Part shown: one piece after another, positions 25,064 through 35,066 of the stretch
Layout of the letters: each line of letters begins with the position of its first letter
Position numbering within the stretch: position 1 is the first letter of the stretch
Source of the DNA: Drosophila pseudoobscura
Taxonomy: Eukaryota > Arthropoda > Insecta > Diptera > Drosophilidae
Direction: 5' to 3'
NCBI RefSeq assembly: GCF_009870125.1
Contig: NC_046680.1
Span: 12,419,501-12,483,500 of the forward strand
Length of the DNA: 64,000 nt
Position numbers and translations under genes: made by a program
The notes under the pieces: generated by a model
What the model was told of the DNA's origin: nothing
Seen by the model: the letters and a program-made list of their open reading frames with translations, nothing else
Databases searched by the model: none

Positions 25064-25071
25064 TATCGATA
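25064..25071. promoter_or_regulatory. DRE (TATCGATA) in the Sec6/Atg7 divergent promoter
   Basis: A perfect palindromic DNA replication-related element, the DREF binding site, stands between two start codons that are 167 bp apart. Degenerate copies follow (GCGATAGC, ATATATCGCCCATCGAATCG near 25080-25110). There is no TATA box. The arrangement suggests one promoter driving both genes in proliferating or growing cells. Confidence 0.7.
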
Positions 25072-25160
25072 GTAACAAGCGATAGCTACATATATCGCCC
25101 ATCGAATCGCTTTGTTTATTTTCTTGTAGCCAGAAATTTAAACCGAAAAAAAGCCACAAA

Positions 25161-28100
25161 ATGAGCGAAAGTATTCTGCAATTTGCTCCCTGGGAGTCCT
25201 TTGTGTCGCCTACATTCTGGCACAAGCTGGCTGAGCTCAAATTGGATCACGATCGCCTGTCGGATGCCCAACGTTCCATTTCGGGCCACTACACAAACCG
25301 AAAGGCTACGGGCTGTCTGTTGGAGGCGGATTACACATCGTTCAATAGGTAGCATAGGCTTGTGCCACACCCCCCCCTTCCATATTCAACCCGCATCGTT
25401 TCCATCCACAGTTCTGGGCAGCCACCAAAGTTCAGCCATGCTGCCGTTGGAACAATCTATAACAAAAACACAATTGAAGAGTTCAAGGCCCTGGACAAGC
25501 TGACGCTGTTGTCTGATGAGGGCAAGAAACTGTTAGCTGATATGTGCAGCGACCGGGTGGCGACTGATCCCAGTCTGTTGACTCGCTTCTTTGTCCTATC
25601 CTTTGCGGACCTCAAGTGCCACAGCTATTACTACTGGTTCGCCTTTCCGTGTCCCTTGACGCCCACACTTAAGCTACAGGGAGCCGGTACGAGACTTAAA
25701 GATCTATCGAATAGCAGCAAATATGTAGAAGCCCTGCAGACGCTTCCACCCGACGTGCAGAACTTCTTCATCCTCTATGCCAACGATCAAGAGGATGCCG
25801 TCGAGGCTCGAAGCTTGAGTTCTCTGGATGAGAAGGAGGTGGAACACTATTACTTTGGTTTTGCCGATCCCAGCGAGTACGAGCATCCTGCTTGGTTGAT
25901 GCGGAACTATGCCGCCTTTCTGCTGCAACGATAGTGAGTAGTGTAGTCCCTTTATTGCTAATTCTAAAATTAATATAATGTCATACTCTCATTCGTAGTC
26001 CCAGTTTTATTGGGAAATCACTCAGGTTTCTGGGACTACGTTACAACCAACAAATGCAGATGGACGACAGTCTGATATGGAATGTAGTTCAAACCGAGGC
26101 CTGCGACTTAAACGAAACCGAAGACGTGAAATTTGTTGGCTGGGAATTGAACAAAAACGGGAAAATGGGTCCGCGAATGGTTTGCATGAGGGATAGCATG
26201 GATCCAGCCAAGTAAGCTGCCAATTGTAGGCTTTACTTTTTTACACATTTATACTTTCAATTACAGACTGGCCGAGAACTCTGTAAACCTCAACTTGAAG
26301 TTGATGAAGTGGCGCCTGGTGCCAGATCTAAATCTTGAGATCATCTCACAAACCAAATGCCTTCTGTTTGGGGCTGGTACCTTGGGCTGTGCAGTGGCTC
26401 GCAATCTTTTGGTATCTACTCATCAACCGTATTATTACTGTGCTATTTACTATTATTTATTAATTGCAGTCTTGGGGCTTCAAACACATAACTTTGCTGG
26501 ATAACGGAAAGGTGGGATTTTCCAATCCAGTCCGCCAGAACCTCTATACGCACGCAGACGCCGTGGCGGGCAACCGGATGAAGGCCACAACAGCCGCGTT
26601 AAGACTACGTGATATAAACCCTTCTGCAGAGACCGTAGGGCATGTGCTGGAGATACCCATGCCGGGCCACACCATCGGGGAGTCGCTGCGCGCTCAGACT
26701 GAGCAGAACTTGCTGCTGATTGAGCAGCAAGTGCAGGCGCATGACGTCATCTTTCTGCTCACTGACTCGCGCGAGAGCCGCTGGCTACCTACACTGCTTG
26801 GAGCGGCGTATGAGAAGGTGCAAACGAGAGTACTTCGCCCACGTAGAGTAAAAGCGTAACATTCTGACCCTTTCCAGATTGTCATCAATGCGGCGCTGGG
26901 CTTCGACAGCTATTTGGTGATGCGGCATGGCAGCAGCCGCGATGAGGCCGGCGACAGTGGGAGGGAAATCGTGGGACTAAAGTGCATCAATGGCAATCAG
27001 CTGGGATGCTACTTCTGCAACGATGTCACGGCGCCCGGCAATGTAAGTGGACTCTGTTAACGTTTAACACATTTATTTTCAGACTTCGTTCACTGGTAAA
27101 GACTATACAGTCAATGGATTCCGCTTTAGACACACTCGTAGTCGTGGCGCGAGTACTTCTCGAAGGCGGTGCACGTGGGGTCGCCCGTCTGCAGGTGATC
27201 CACGCCTGTTATCTGCAACACCAGGCCCTTTATGCAGGTCACTTTAAAGCCCACCAAGTTCAACATGGCGTTGGGCGTGCGCCAGGCATAGCTGAAGAAG
27301 TTGAATCCATCCACAGCCGTGAGCACTTCGCGTTCCGTAAAGGCCAGTGCCAGCTTGAACTGCTCATTGAACTTGAACGGAAAGCCCCCATGACGCTCTT
27401 CGGCTCCAAATCTGGAATGGTTGTTGGAGTTGTTAAAAAAATGCCGAAACAGGCGATTACTGCGCAGACTTACTCGAAGTTCTTGCCCATGGAGTTTCGC
27501 ACTACCAGCTGCTCGTCAAAGCGTATGCTAAAGTGCAGCTCCTCGCGCTTGGTGTCCGAATCCATGAACTTGATGATGAACTGGCCCCGCTTGTTGGCGG
27601 AACAGCGAGCCGTTAGCACAATCACATGGCCGGGACTGAACAGTATGGGTTGATCGTTGCTGAAGGCCTTGAAGTAGTCCGAAGCGTGTATGGCTGGCCA
27701 CGGATTGGGGAAGACGGTGCGATGATCCACTTGCCTGATCACCTGTATTTGGTCGCGTATCTCCAGAGCCCGAATGGCACTCAGCGGCATGCGATAGCGG
27801 AACGTACAGAAATCCCGGCTGTTGATGGAAATGTGAAAGCTATCCTCGCAGGCCAAGATGTAGACCATGAAGAACTCGCCGCTCACAATGGGATTCGGAA
27901 GCGTTACGTTGTCCATTACCGCCGACTCCTCCTCGCCCCAGACGCCGTTCACGCGGGCATTGCGCACTATGGTGTCATTGCGGAAGTAGCAGGAGAAGTG
28001 CAGACCGATGTCAGCATCCGGATCCACGGTGCTCTTGGCTGTGGAGAGGTCTATGTGGAACCTGGCGGGGGCGAACGATTACAATAGGAGCATTAGTCAT

Positions 28101-29388
28101 ATCAGCAACTAACGATAAGAAAAATGGCTCTACACTCTATTAGTCATGTACTGAGATATGTGTATTCCCGTCAGCCTATGCTGATTCGGAGCGGTGCTCA
28201 CCTGGCGGCTCCATCGATGGTCTTGGCGACGATCTCCAGCACATGCCCAAACTCCAGCGGATGCGACAGGTTTCCAGCGAATTCCGTTAGCATTATTGTC
28301 AATGTTCTATTAGAGTTGTCCGCGAATCGGGAATCTAACTTCTTAGGCTCTCAGTTGGCACTACAGCGCCCGAACAAATGAAAACAATATCAGAAGGTTT
28401 CTTTCGGAGAGCGTGTCCAATGGAGAGCCGAAACTTTATCTAATCAGCGGCAAACCCACTCCCAAAGGGGAAAAACAGTTGCACAAGCACTACCAGCCCA
28501 AATCGGCATTGCGTTCTCCGCCTGACTTTGTTTTAAATGTACGAGAATTGTTATTAACTAATCAAACAGAAAAGTTGCGCTCTCGCACGCTAAGGTGTCT
28601 TACCGAACGGTGGCGGTGGCGGCGGTGGCGGTGGCGGCAGTGCCGGCGGTGCCGGCGTCATCTTTGGTCGCAGGTCCCAAGTTTTCGGCTTCGTTTGTTG
28701 ACACTGCAAAGCATGTGGAAAAGCTCTGCCCAGGGGGAAGCTTTCAAGCTTGTTTGTGCAGTTGAGTGAAAGCGTTTCTCCATCTATTTCTGTCTCTTTC
28801 TAGTCGCTCAAAGATCGTACTCTGGATCAGCAATGCACTGTGACACGACCCGGCGTCTCCAACATCGCTGCCAGCTATGCCGTGGAGCTGCTGGTGGCTC
28901 TGCTCCAGCATCCCCAGCGGGAGCTAGCTCCGGCCTACTACGCCCAAACCGGAAGGCATCAGTCGAGTGAGGATTCCGGCAAGGTCCCCGAAGGACTGCT
29001 AGGCATCCTGCCGCACTCCGTGAGGGGAATGCTCTGCAACTATGAGAACATCCTGCCAGCCACGCAAAAGTTCGCCCAATGCATTGCCTGCTCAGCGGTA
29101 AGATTAATAAGCGATTAAAAAAACTATACAGCTGCAACGTGCCCCTCTGTTTTACAGCCTGTTTTAGGTGCCTTCAAGAACGAGGGACATGCCTTTCTCT
29201 TTAAAACCTTTGAAACAGCCAAATATCTAGAGGATTTGACGGGCATCTCGGAGTTCAAGCGTTTGAACAGTGAGGTTTGTTCCCCCATTAACCGAATTGG
29301 ATCCACAGATTACTGAAAATATCTAATTTTATAGATAATCGACTTTGATGATGCCGAGTTTGATATTTCCGAAGATGATGAGGATTAG
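25161..29388 (+). CDS. Atg7: Autophagy E1-like enzyme Atg7
   Basis: Nine exons splice in frame: 25161-25348, 25412-25933, 25999-26211, 26267-26411, 26470-26817, 26878-27042, 28804-29097, 29158-29274 and 29335-29388, giving 681 residues. Atg7 activates Atg12 and Atg8 with ATP and hands them to Atg10 and Atg3 during autophagosome growth. The N-terminal domain (exons 1-3) binds E2s. The C-terminal domain has the nucleotide loop [17 protein letters not shown] (GAGTLG near residues 343-348), the E1 segment [13 protein letters not shown], a zinc-type CYFCND and CIAC pair, and the catalytic cysteine in [10 protein letters not shown] near residue 538. The acidic tail ([15 protein letters not shown]) is where Atg8 docks in this family. 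Intron 6 is 1,761 bp and holds a galectin gene on the opposite strand; all other introns are 54-65 bp. Start chosen as the only ATG preceding the conserved [10 protein letters not shown]. Confidence 0.96.
27126..28293 (-). CDS. Tandem-repeat galectin nested in an Atg7 intron
   Basis: Three exons (28293-28202, 28061-27474, 27411-27126) encode 321 residues. It lies wholly inside Atg7 intron 6 on the opposite strand, the same arrangement as D. melanogaster CG5335. Two galectin carbohydrate-recognition folds are visible. The first opens with [18 protein letters not shown] and has [26 protein letters not shown] and [21 protein letters not shown]. The second has [41 protein letters not shown] and [25 protein letters not shown]. 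Galectins bind beta-galactosides through HxNPR, a conserved Trp and EER. Here the HxNPR Asn is missing in both domains and the Trp is absent in the second, so classical sugar binding is doubtful. The frame stays open upstream of the chosen ATG only to a TGA, with no earlier ATG. No signal peptide, as usual for galectins. Confidence 0.88.
28294..28803. other. Rest of Atg7 intron 6; likely galectin promoter
   Basis: This 510-bp piece runs from the galectin start codon to the Atg7 exon 7 acceptor. It carries a GGTGGCGGTGGCGGC tract near 28610-28645, which produces a spurious Arg/Trp-rich plus-strand frame. The galectin promoter, read leftwards, should lie here, but I see no TATA box. Confidence 0.4.
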
Positions 29389-30706
29389 TACTCCTTCATT
29401 CTGAATTTATAGTAATATCTTTTACAAAGCATTTATAGTCCAATGTCTAAACCAAAATGTATGTATTCAAATGCTTTATCTAGTCCTTAAGTAAATTGTT
29501 TTCTCTATATCTTTACATCATTTCAAACGATAAAATACAATAGAATGTGGGAAAAAACACGTTTCCTTCGACGCCTTTGCCCTCTGTTTGCACAAATATG
29601 TTTTTCTGCTGATAAGAAGCAATCGTTTCCAATGCGCAGATATGGTTCTGATCTGTGTAAAGGCCGGAGAGCAGAAAAATCCCCAAGTTACGGTTCACAA
29701 ATAACAACATGTGTACATTCTCCGATAATGATGAGTGGAATCATTATTAGATGCATCATTCGACGCAAAAACATCCAAAGAAGATTCTTTTGCGAATCAA
29801 ATCTGGCTAGAAGTATGCTAATGACTTACAGATGCGCAAAAGAATAATAGTTCATAGGTCAATAAACTAGAGAACGGTAAGATAGAAAGCCACGAGTCCG
29901 ATGGTCTATGCTAATCAGACTTTCGATGGGGTAAATTTTTTGAGTACAATCGTTGCGTTTGAGCCTCAAAGATGCTAATGATATTCAGATGGAGTTACTT
30001 GTATTTACTCGAATTAATCATGTCACTCATTGCTTAAAATAGAGCCAGGCCAAATGTGTCGAGCTAAAGTAAACAAACATAGTCAGCTAACCACCCAGTC
30101 CGAGGCCGTAAACATTTCCAAACTCATTATTTGACCCCAGGCCCGGCTTTGACTGATGAAACCCTAACCCAACCCGAGAATGCCATGCCGCTCAAGTGGC
30201 AGCCAAAGGCTCTCTCTCTCGCTCATCGAAAATAACAAAACCCCGAAAAGAAGAAAGACAACAGCATAATCAATAACTGAGCGAGTGAAATGCGCAGAGA
30301 TATCTGAGTCGGCAGCATAAATTTTGGTACCAAACCAACTGAGCAAACAACAAATAAAAACGCTGATCCCCGATGCGAAGCTGGCGTTTTGACTCGCGGT
30401 CACTGAAAGCGCTCAAAATGCCTTTCGAGCCGCTGGCGCTGCGCCGGCGTCGTCGCGCTGCCGACGAAATGTCGCTCGAATTGCGTTTTGAGTGAAAATG
30501 ATGTTTTTCAGGCCGTCATTTCCATAAATTGGTGAAAGATATCCACAAAAACCACACAAACCCAGCAGGCGCGAATCCAAGTGGTAGCCGAACACCCGTT
30601 AACAACTGAACAGTGCAATCCCGATCCTGATTCCAATTCTTCGACTATTCAAATTATACAAAGTGATTAAATTCCTGTGATTAGTACATACATAAATATC
30701 TTCAAA
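29389..30706 (+). other. Atg7 3' flank and cysteine dioxygenase 5' leader
   Basis: The first ~700 bp are AT-rich and contain no clear conserved frame; an AATAAA lies near 29861. The last ~550 bp (30150-30706) are less AT-rich and read like a leader that ends in TTCAAAATG directly followed by a splice donor. I cannot place the transcription start. Confidence 0.4.
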
Positions 30707-33140
30707 ATGGTAAGTCCTGGCTCCCAATCACATTCCCCACGTTGATGCTGTGCTGCAACGTCAGATGACTGCAGTTTGTTGAACTTGAAAATTACCCCCA
30801 GCTTCGACAGTTTTGAGGCGATTTCCTATTCAGTTGGTTAGACCTTATGTTGACGTAGTTGGTTTCGCAGTTTCTGCTTTGTTATGGCCTCAACCTGTTG
30901 CGAAAGTCGGATGCCAAGCTGGCAGTTAATGCTTTGGGCCATTGCAAAATGTGTTATTTTCAAATTCCATTTCACAAAAAGTGTGTGTCCATGATGTGGC
31001 ACTCGAGCCAAGTCATGTGTACAGGGGCACTGTCCATTAAAAGTGATTACCATACTCTTCAAGTTCAGTTGATGACATTGTTGCACAAATGAAGAGTTTC
31101 AGCTGCATTCGTCGTTATCCATCCATTATCATCAGTCCACCCCAAATACCTTACCTTTGTTTATTCAGCTGTTGTTATTGTTATTTTGTATTTTTATTGT
31201 GGAGAAAGTAAGGTCAGTCGGGTATTTGTCTTAGTCATGAAAGAACTTCCCGGATCACAAAGAGATTTCTGGTGATTCGTCAGTTATTTGGAATACGGTT
31301 TGGTTAGCCAAGGGAGTTTCAATTAAAGGAAATGTGAGTGGTGCCTGAAAGTATGCAATGGTTTTCCAATTTCGTCCTTTGGTCTCGATTTGAATGACTA
31401 TTAATGATTAATGACTTCTCAAACTTTGCCCTCATTCGCGGTGAAAGCTGGGTTTTTGGCCAGCGAAATTAGAAAGCCTATATATTTTCGCTAGTAGGAA
31501 AACCCAGAGGCGTATGCTGATAACAAATTCCAGCAAAATACCCAGAAAATAGCCGTAGGATCAACACGAAAACAAGTAAAAAGTACCACTCGATTTTCGG
31601 CAATGCGTCAACAGCCAGAACCGAGCAAATCCGAGTCCGGCTATCAATTAATAGTCTTTATGGATCTTTAAAACAACCAATGAATGCGAAGAGATAACAA
31701 TAAATTTGTTTTTTATTTGTTAAGTGGCATTAACCTCTGCTCTAGAATTTTCGGCACACCATCTGTTGGGCGGGCTCCTGGCAACATTCGAGCCGAGCTA
31801 AGCCTCTATTTGTACGATTTTATGTTATAAGTATTGAATATATACTATATATTCAGGGGGATTGGATCGTATATAGGCAAATCTGCTATTGATAATTCCC
31901 GGGCGATAATCGTGTGTAGCTCTTGCTTTTGTTATTGTTTTTTTTCGTTTGAGACGTACGTACGAACGCAGGAGATTACATAGCGGCAGGAGGTGGTCGT
32001 AGAGGAGGAGGATGGAGAGTACAAATCTCCAGAAATTGTGGTGTCAGCAGTATCATCAGCGGGCGCAATCATTCAGTTGGAATTGTGATCTGAGGTAGAG
32101 CGTGTGGGATCTTGGAATCTACTCATCGAGCGGTTAATTGAAATACTTACAAAATACTAAAGCAGCGTTCAGCTATCAGTTATCAGCGCGTTCGATCTAA
32201 TACAGCGTAATTCATTTAAATCAATCACAAAAAGTTAGTTACACGGTAGTTTTCCATGCCCTTCAACATGCGGGACTGATGCATTTTCCTTCCCATTTCC
32301 CCTTTGCTTATCACAGGTCAATCAGAGCAAATCGAAAATGGCCCTGTCCAAGATCGATGCGGAGATCGAGCAGGTCGATCAGGAGAAGTATCTGCGCCAG
32401 GCCACTAACTACTATCAGGCCCTGGAGAAGCCCCTCAAGTATGGGCCCGTCATTGAGACGATGGACCAGCTGATTACGGCCCTGCATCGCGAGTTCGAGT
32501 CGAACTACGTGAACATCGAGATGGTCAATCACCTGATGCTCTCCTACAAGTCGAACCCCAAGGAGTGGCGCAAATACGCCAAGTTTGACCGTTACACCTA
32601 CACCCGCAACCTGGTCGACGCCGGCAACGGCAAGTTCAACCTGCTGATCCTATGCTGGGGTGAGGGTCACGGCTCCTCAGTGCACGACCATGCTGACTCC
32701 CACTGCTTCATGAAAATGCTGAAGGGGGATCTGCGTGAGAAGCGCTACGAGTACCCCAATCGCCCCAACAACACGATCAGCAAGAGCACCAGCCATCCGC
32801 ATAGCCATGAGGGGGATATCGACACTCGGGAGCTGGTCGAGATCGGCGAGACGCCGATTGGCGTCAACGATGTGGCCTACATTAATGGTGGGTAGCAGTA
32901 GATAAAGGATTCCTTTGACCACACTTTACTTATGGTTTGATTCGCTTTGTTCCTTCCGCAGATAATTTGGGCCTGCATCGTGTGGAGAATCCAAGTCATG
33001 CCGACACCTCCGTTTCCCTGCACCTCTACTGTCCACCCTTCGACACGTGCTCCGTTTTCCAGGACAACTGCAAAAAGACCACCGCCAAGGTCACGTTCTG
33101 GAGCAAGTACGGCGTCCGGACAAAACTGAATGAGCAATAG
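30707..33140 (+). CDS. Cysteine dioxygenase (CDO1 orthologue)
   Basis: Coding exons 30707-30709 (only the ATG), 32317-32887 and 32962-33140 give 250 residues. The enzyme oxidises L-cysteine to cysteine sulfinate with O2 and non-haem iron, the first step to taurine and sulfate, in cytosol. The cupin core is clear. Iron ligands are the two His of SSVHDHADSHCF (near residues 124 and 126) and His in NPSHADTS (near 204). The second-sphere His and Tyr sit in VSLHLYCPPFDTC (near 212 and 214). The Cys of HCF (near 131) can form the Cys-Tyr cofactor with that Tyr, as in mammals. Exon 1 ends AAAATG|GTAAGT, so translation starts as M-VNQSKSKMALS. A second in-frame ATG at 32338 (MALSKIDAE) gives a 242-residue form from any transcript starting inside the 1.6-kb intron. 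I recall the D. melanogaster orthologue as CG5493. Confidence 0.93.
30710..32316 (+). other. First intron of cysteine dioxygenase
   Basis: A 1,607-bp intron begins GTAAGT and ends TTATCACAG. It has no credible exon. It is AT-rich with a T-run near 31938-31950, and the part from about 31900 to 32300 resembles leader sequence, so an alternative first exon could lie there. That would matter because the ATG at 32338 could then serve as the start. Confidence 0.5.
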
Positions 33141-33465
33141 ATCAGCTTGAATCTGATTGCACATCCGCATTCCCCCAAATACAGTTGTATATTGTTGTAT
33201 ATTGCTAAGAATCTTTATTATTAGATGTTTAGTGTGTGAGGGCCCTAATAGCGAGTGAAAGCTTTGAACTAGGCCACGTAAGCGCTCACTTGAGAGGCTA
33301 GAAGAGCAGATCAGAGCTCTCTCCTAAGCTGGAACTTGGAGCTTTCACTTTTTCCTGAGAGTGTTTCCTTAATGTACCTATCTTTAGTGTAAGCTATACC
33401 AAATGTTCAATATATAAGTGACTAATTGACAATCCTTTAGTGGCGTATCAGTTTCGTCGGGAAAG
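33141..33465. other. Convergent 3' flanks
   Basis: These 325 bp separate the stop codons of cysteine dioxygenase (+) and the first FAM136A-like gene (-). They hold a pair of similar TATTGTTGTATATTG segments near 33186-33204 and no coding potential. No perfect AATAAA is seen on the plus strand. Confidence 0.5.
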
Positions 33466-34039
33466 CTAAGCATCTTGGCTCCGGGCAGTCAAGTTCGATC
33501 TCTTCGGCGGACCACGGTCCAGGGTCTGACGGATCGACTTGAGAAGTCCCGGCAGCAGGTTGATGTACTTGTCTACACAGTTCCCCGTGCAGTGCTCGAA
33601 CAGATGCTGCGATCGGGACATGTCCTTGTCATTGGGATTATTCGGCAATCGCGAGCGAACATCGCTATTACAATCCTAAGGAATACCTCAGCTGATAAGA
33701 CTGATCATTTGGGTATAGAAACCATTCTTGTACCTTCACACAGTTCTGTAAACGGTTCTGAAACTGACCAAGCTCATGCTGTAGATAGTCCTGGGCATCC
33801 ATCAAGGGTCCTGCGCATTTCTCAATGCAGTTCTGCACACTCTCCAGCGTTCCGCGCTCGTCGTCGCAGCAACGGGAAGCGCACCGGTGCATTTTGGACT
33901 TGTATATTCAGAGTTCTCAGTAGGTTTTCTGCTAGATGGAGGGTGCACTCACCTGCATACGGCGCAAGTGGGTGCGGTACATGTCCTCAATCATGTCGCT
34001 AAGAGCGATCTCCAGGCGCTTCCTCTGTTGTTCCACCAT
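33466..34039 (-). CDS. FAM136A-like (DUF842) mitochondrial protein, copy A
   Basis: Three exons (34039-33953, 33898-33734, 33675-33466) encode 153 residues. The protein is helical with a short N-terminal amphipathic segment (MVEQQRKRLEIALSDMIEDM) and four CX3C motifs: CASRC, CIEKC, CVKDC (across exons 2 and 3) and CTGNC. This fits the FAM136A/DUF842 family. Paired CX3C motifs are the substrate signature of the Mia40 disulfide relay in the mitochondrial intermembrane space, and FAM136A is mitochondrial in mammals, so that location is inferred. The C-terminal tail (GPPKRSNLTARSQDA) is longer than in copy B. Exon 2 is exactly 165 bp in both copies and both introns sit at matching positions, showing tandem duplication. 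I recall the D. melanogaster orthologues as CG5323 and CG5327. Molecular function is unknown. Confidence 0.88.
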
Positions 34040-34300
34040 TGTGATAGCCGAAAATGTTACAATTTGGAATTATGTATGTACAGATTTAACGACAAAATTT
34101 TTGTGTTCTGTTTATCTGACAGGATTTGATGTATTTTTCTTAAAATGACTGAAAGAGATAACATGAATTTTTCCTATAAAAATGTAAAGAGTTTGTAGTG
34201 TAAAATTTTGAGTTTATAGACACTATAATATTTAGTCAATTGTAAAAAACTCAACAACTAGTAATAGGAAATGTGATAAATGCAACCAGCTCCTAGCGAC

Positions 34301-34866
34301 TTAAACTTGTGGTATGGCCTCAGGTCCCTTGGACAGAACTTTCTTCATAGTTTTCATCATGCTGGGTATGAGACCCACATGCTTGTCCACACATTGGATG
34401 GCACAGCGCTCGAACTGATCCGTGTACTTGGCGATTTGTTCCTCACTGGGACTAGGGGGCATTTTAACTTTGACATCATCGTTACATTGCTGTTGAAAGA
34501 GAATAACATGAATATATGGTTTGCTTAAGAAGGCACGTTGGGAGTTACCATGACGCAACGCTGCAGCCTGCCCTGAAATTCGCCAAGCTCGTGCTGGACA
34601 TAGTTCTGGGCCCGTGTCATGGGAGTCGAGCAGCGGTCCACACATCGCTGTACACTGTCTACGCTGGAGGTGTCATCTTGGCAGCATTTCGCCGCACACA
34701 GATGCATTTCGTTCTGTTGGAGAGGGGGGCACAATGTCGTTACTTAGGTCAGTTTTCACTGGGCTGGCACTCATACCTGCATTTTGCGAAGGTGTGTCTT
34801 GTCCATGTCGTCGATCATCTCCGTCACGGCGGACTCAATGCGTTGGCGCTGCTGCTGGATCATCAT
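34301..34866 (-). CDS. FAM136A-like (DUF842) mitochondrial protein, copy B
   Basis: Three exons (34866-34777, 34713-34549, 34489-34301) encode 147 residues with the same plan as copy A. The N-terminal helix is MMIQQQRQRIESAVTEMIDDM, and the CX3C motifs are CAAKC, CVDRC, CVMQC (across the second splice) and CAIQC. Like copy A it lacks a cleavable presequence and is inferred to be an intermembrane-space disulfide-relay substrate. Its start codon is 200 bp from that of mRpS28 on the other strand, a shared promoter with a mitochondrial protein, which supports a mitochondrial role. Two consecutive Met codons open the frame; I chose the outer one. Outside the cysteines and the exon 2 core (QNYVQHELGEFQGRLQRC against QDYLQHELGQFQNRLQNC) the copies have diverged a good deal, so the duplication is old. 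Confidence 0.88.
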
Positions 34867-34977
34867 TAAAGTTATTTTATTAGTTCTAACAATTGATTTC
34901 GTAATAAATAAAAAGGCCGGCGCACGGACAGCGTGTTTTGTAATTTTAGAGATGCGCGTTCAAGTGCGATAACACAA

Positions 34978-35010
34978 ATCGATAGCACGTGTATCGACTG
35001 CTCAGCTGTT
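34978..35010. promoter_or_regulatory. Divergent promoter motifs, FAM136A copy B / mRpS28
   Basis: Within 33 bp stand ATCGATAG (DRE-like, 34978-34985), the palindromic E-box CACGTG (34986-34991), GTATCGAC, and CAGCTGTT (35003-35010, motif 5). They lie between two start codons 200 bp apart. The CACGTG E-box is the preferred Myc/Max site and is common at fly genes for mitochondrial and ribosome biogenesis. No TATA box is present. Confidence 0.65.
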
Positions 35011-35066
35011 CTGTTTTTCCATTTTCATAGCTTTTTTCATAAAAATAATAATAGTCAATTAAAACG

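Noticed and set aside
28413-28769. 118-codon plus-strand frame in the Atg7 intron
   Set aside because: The Arg/Trp-rich middle comes from a GGTGGCGG tract, and the surrounding residues are not recognisable.
29275-29325. Alternative last exon of Atg7 using the CAG at 29306-29308
   Set aside because: It would give a five-residue tail, but the intron would be only 34 bp, shorter than fly introns allow, and the acidic tail from 29335 is the family-typical end.
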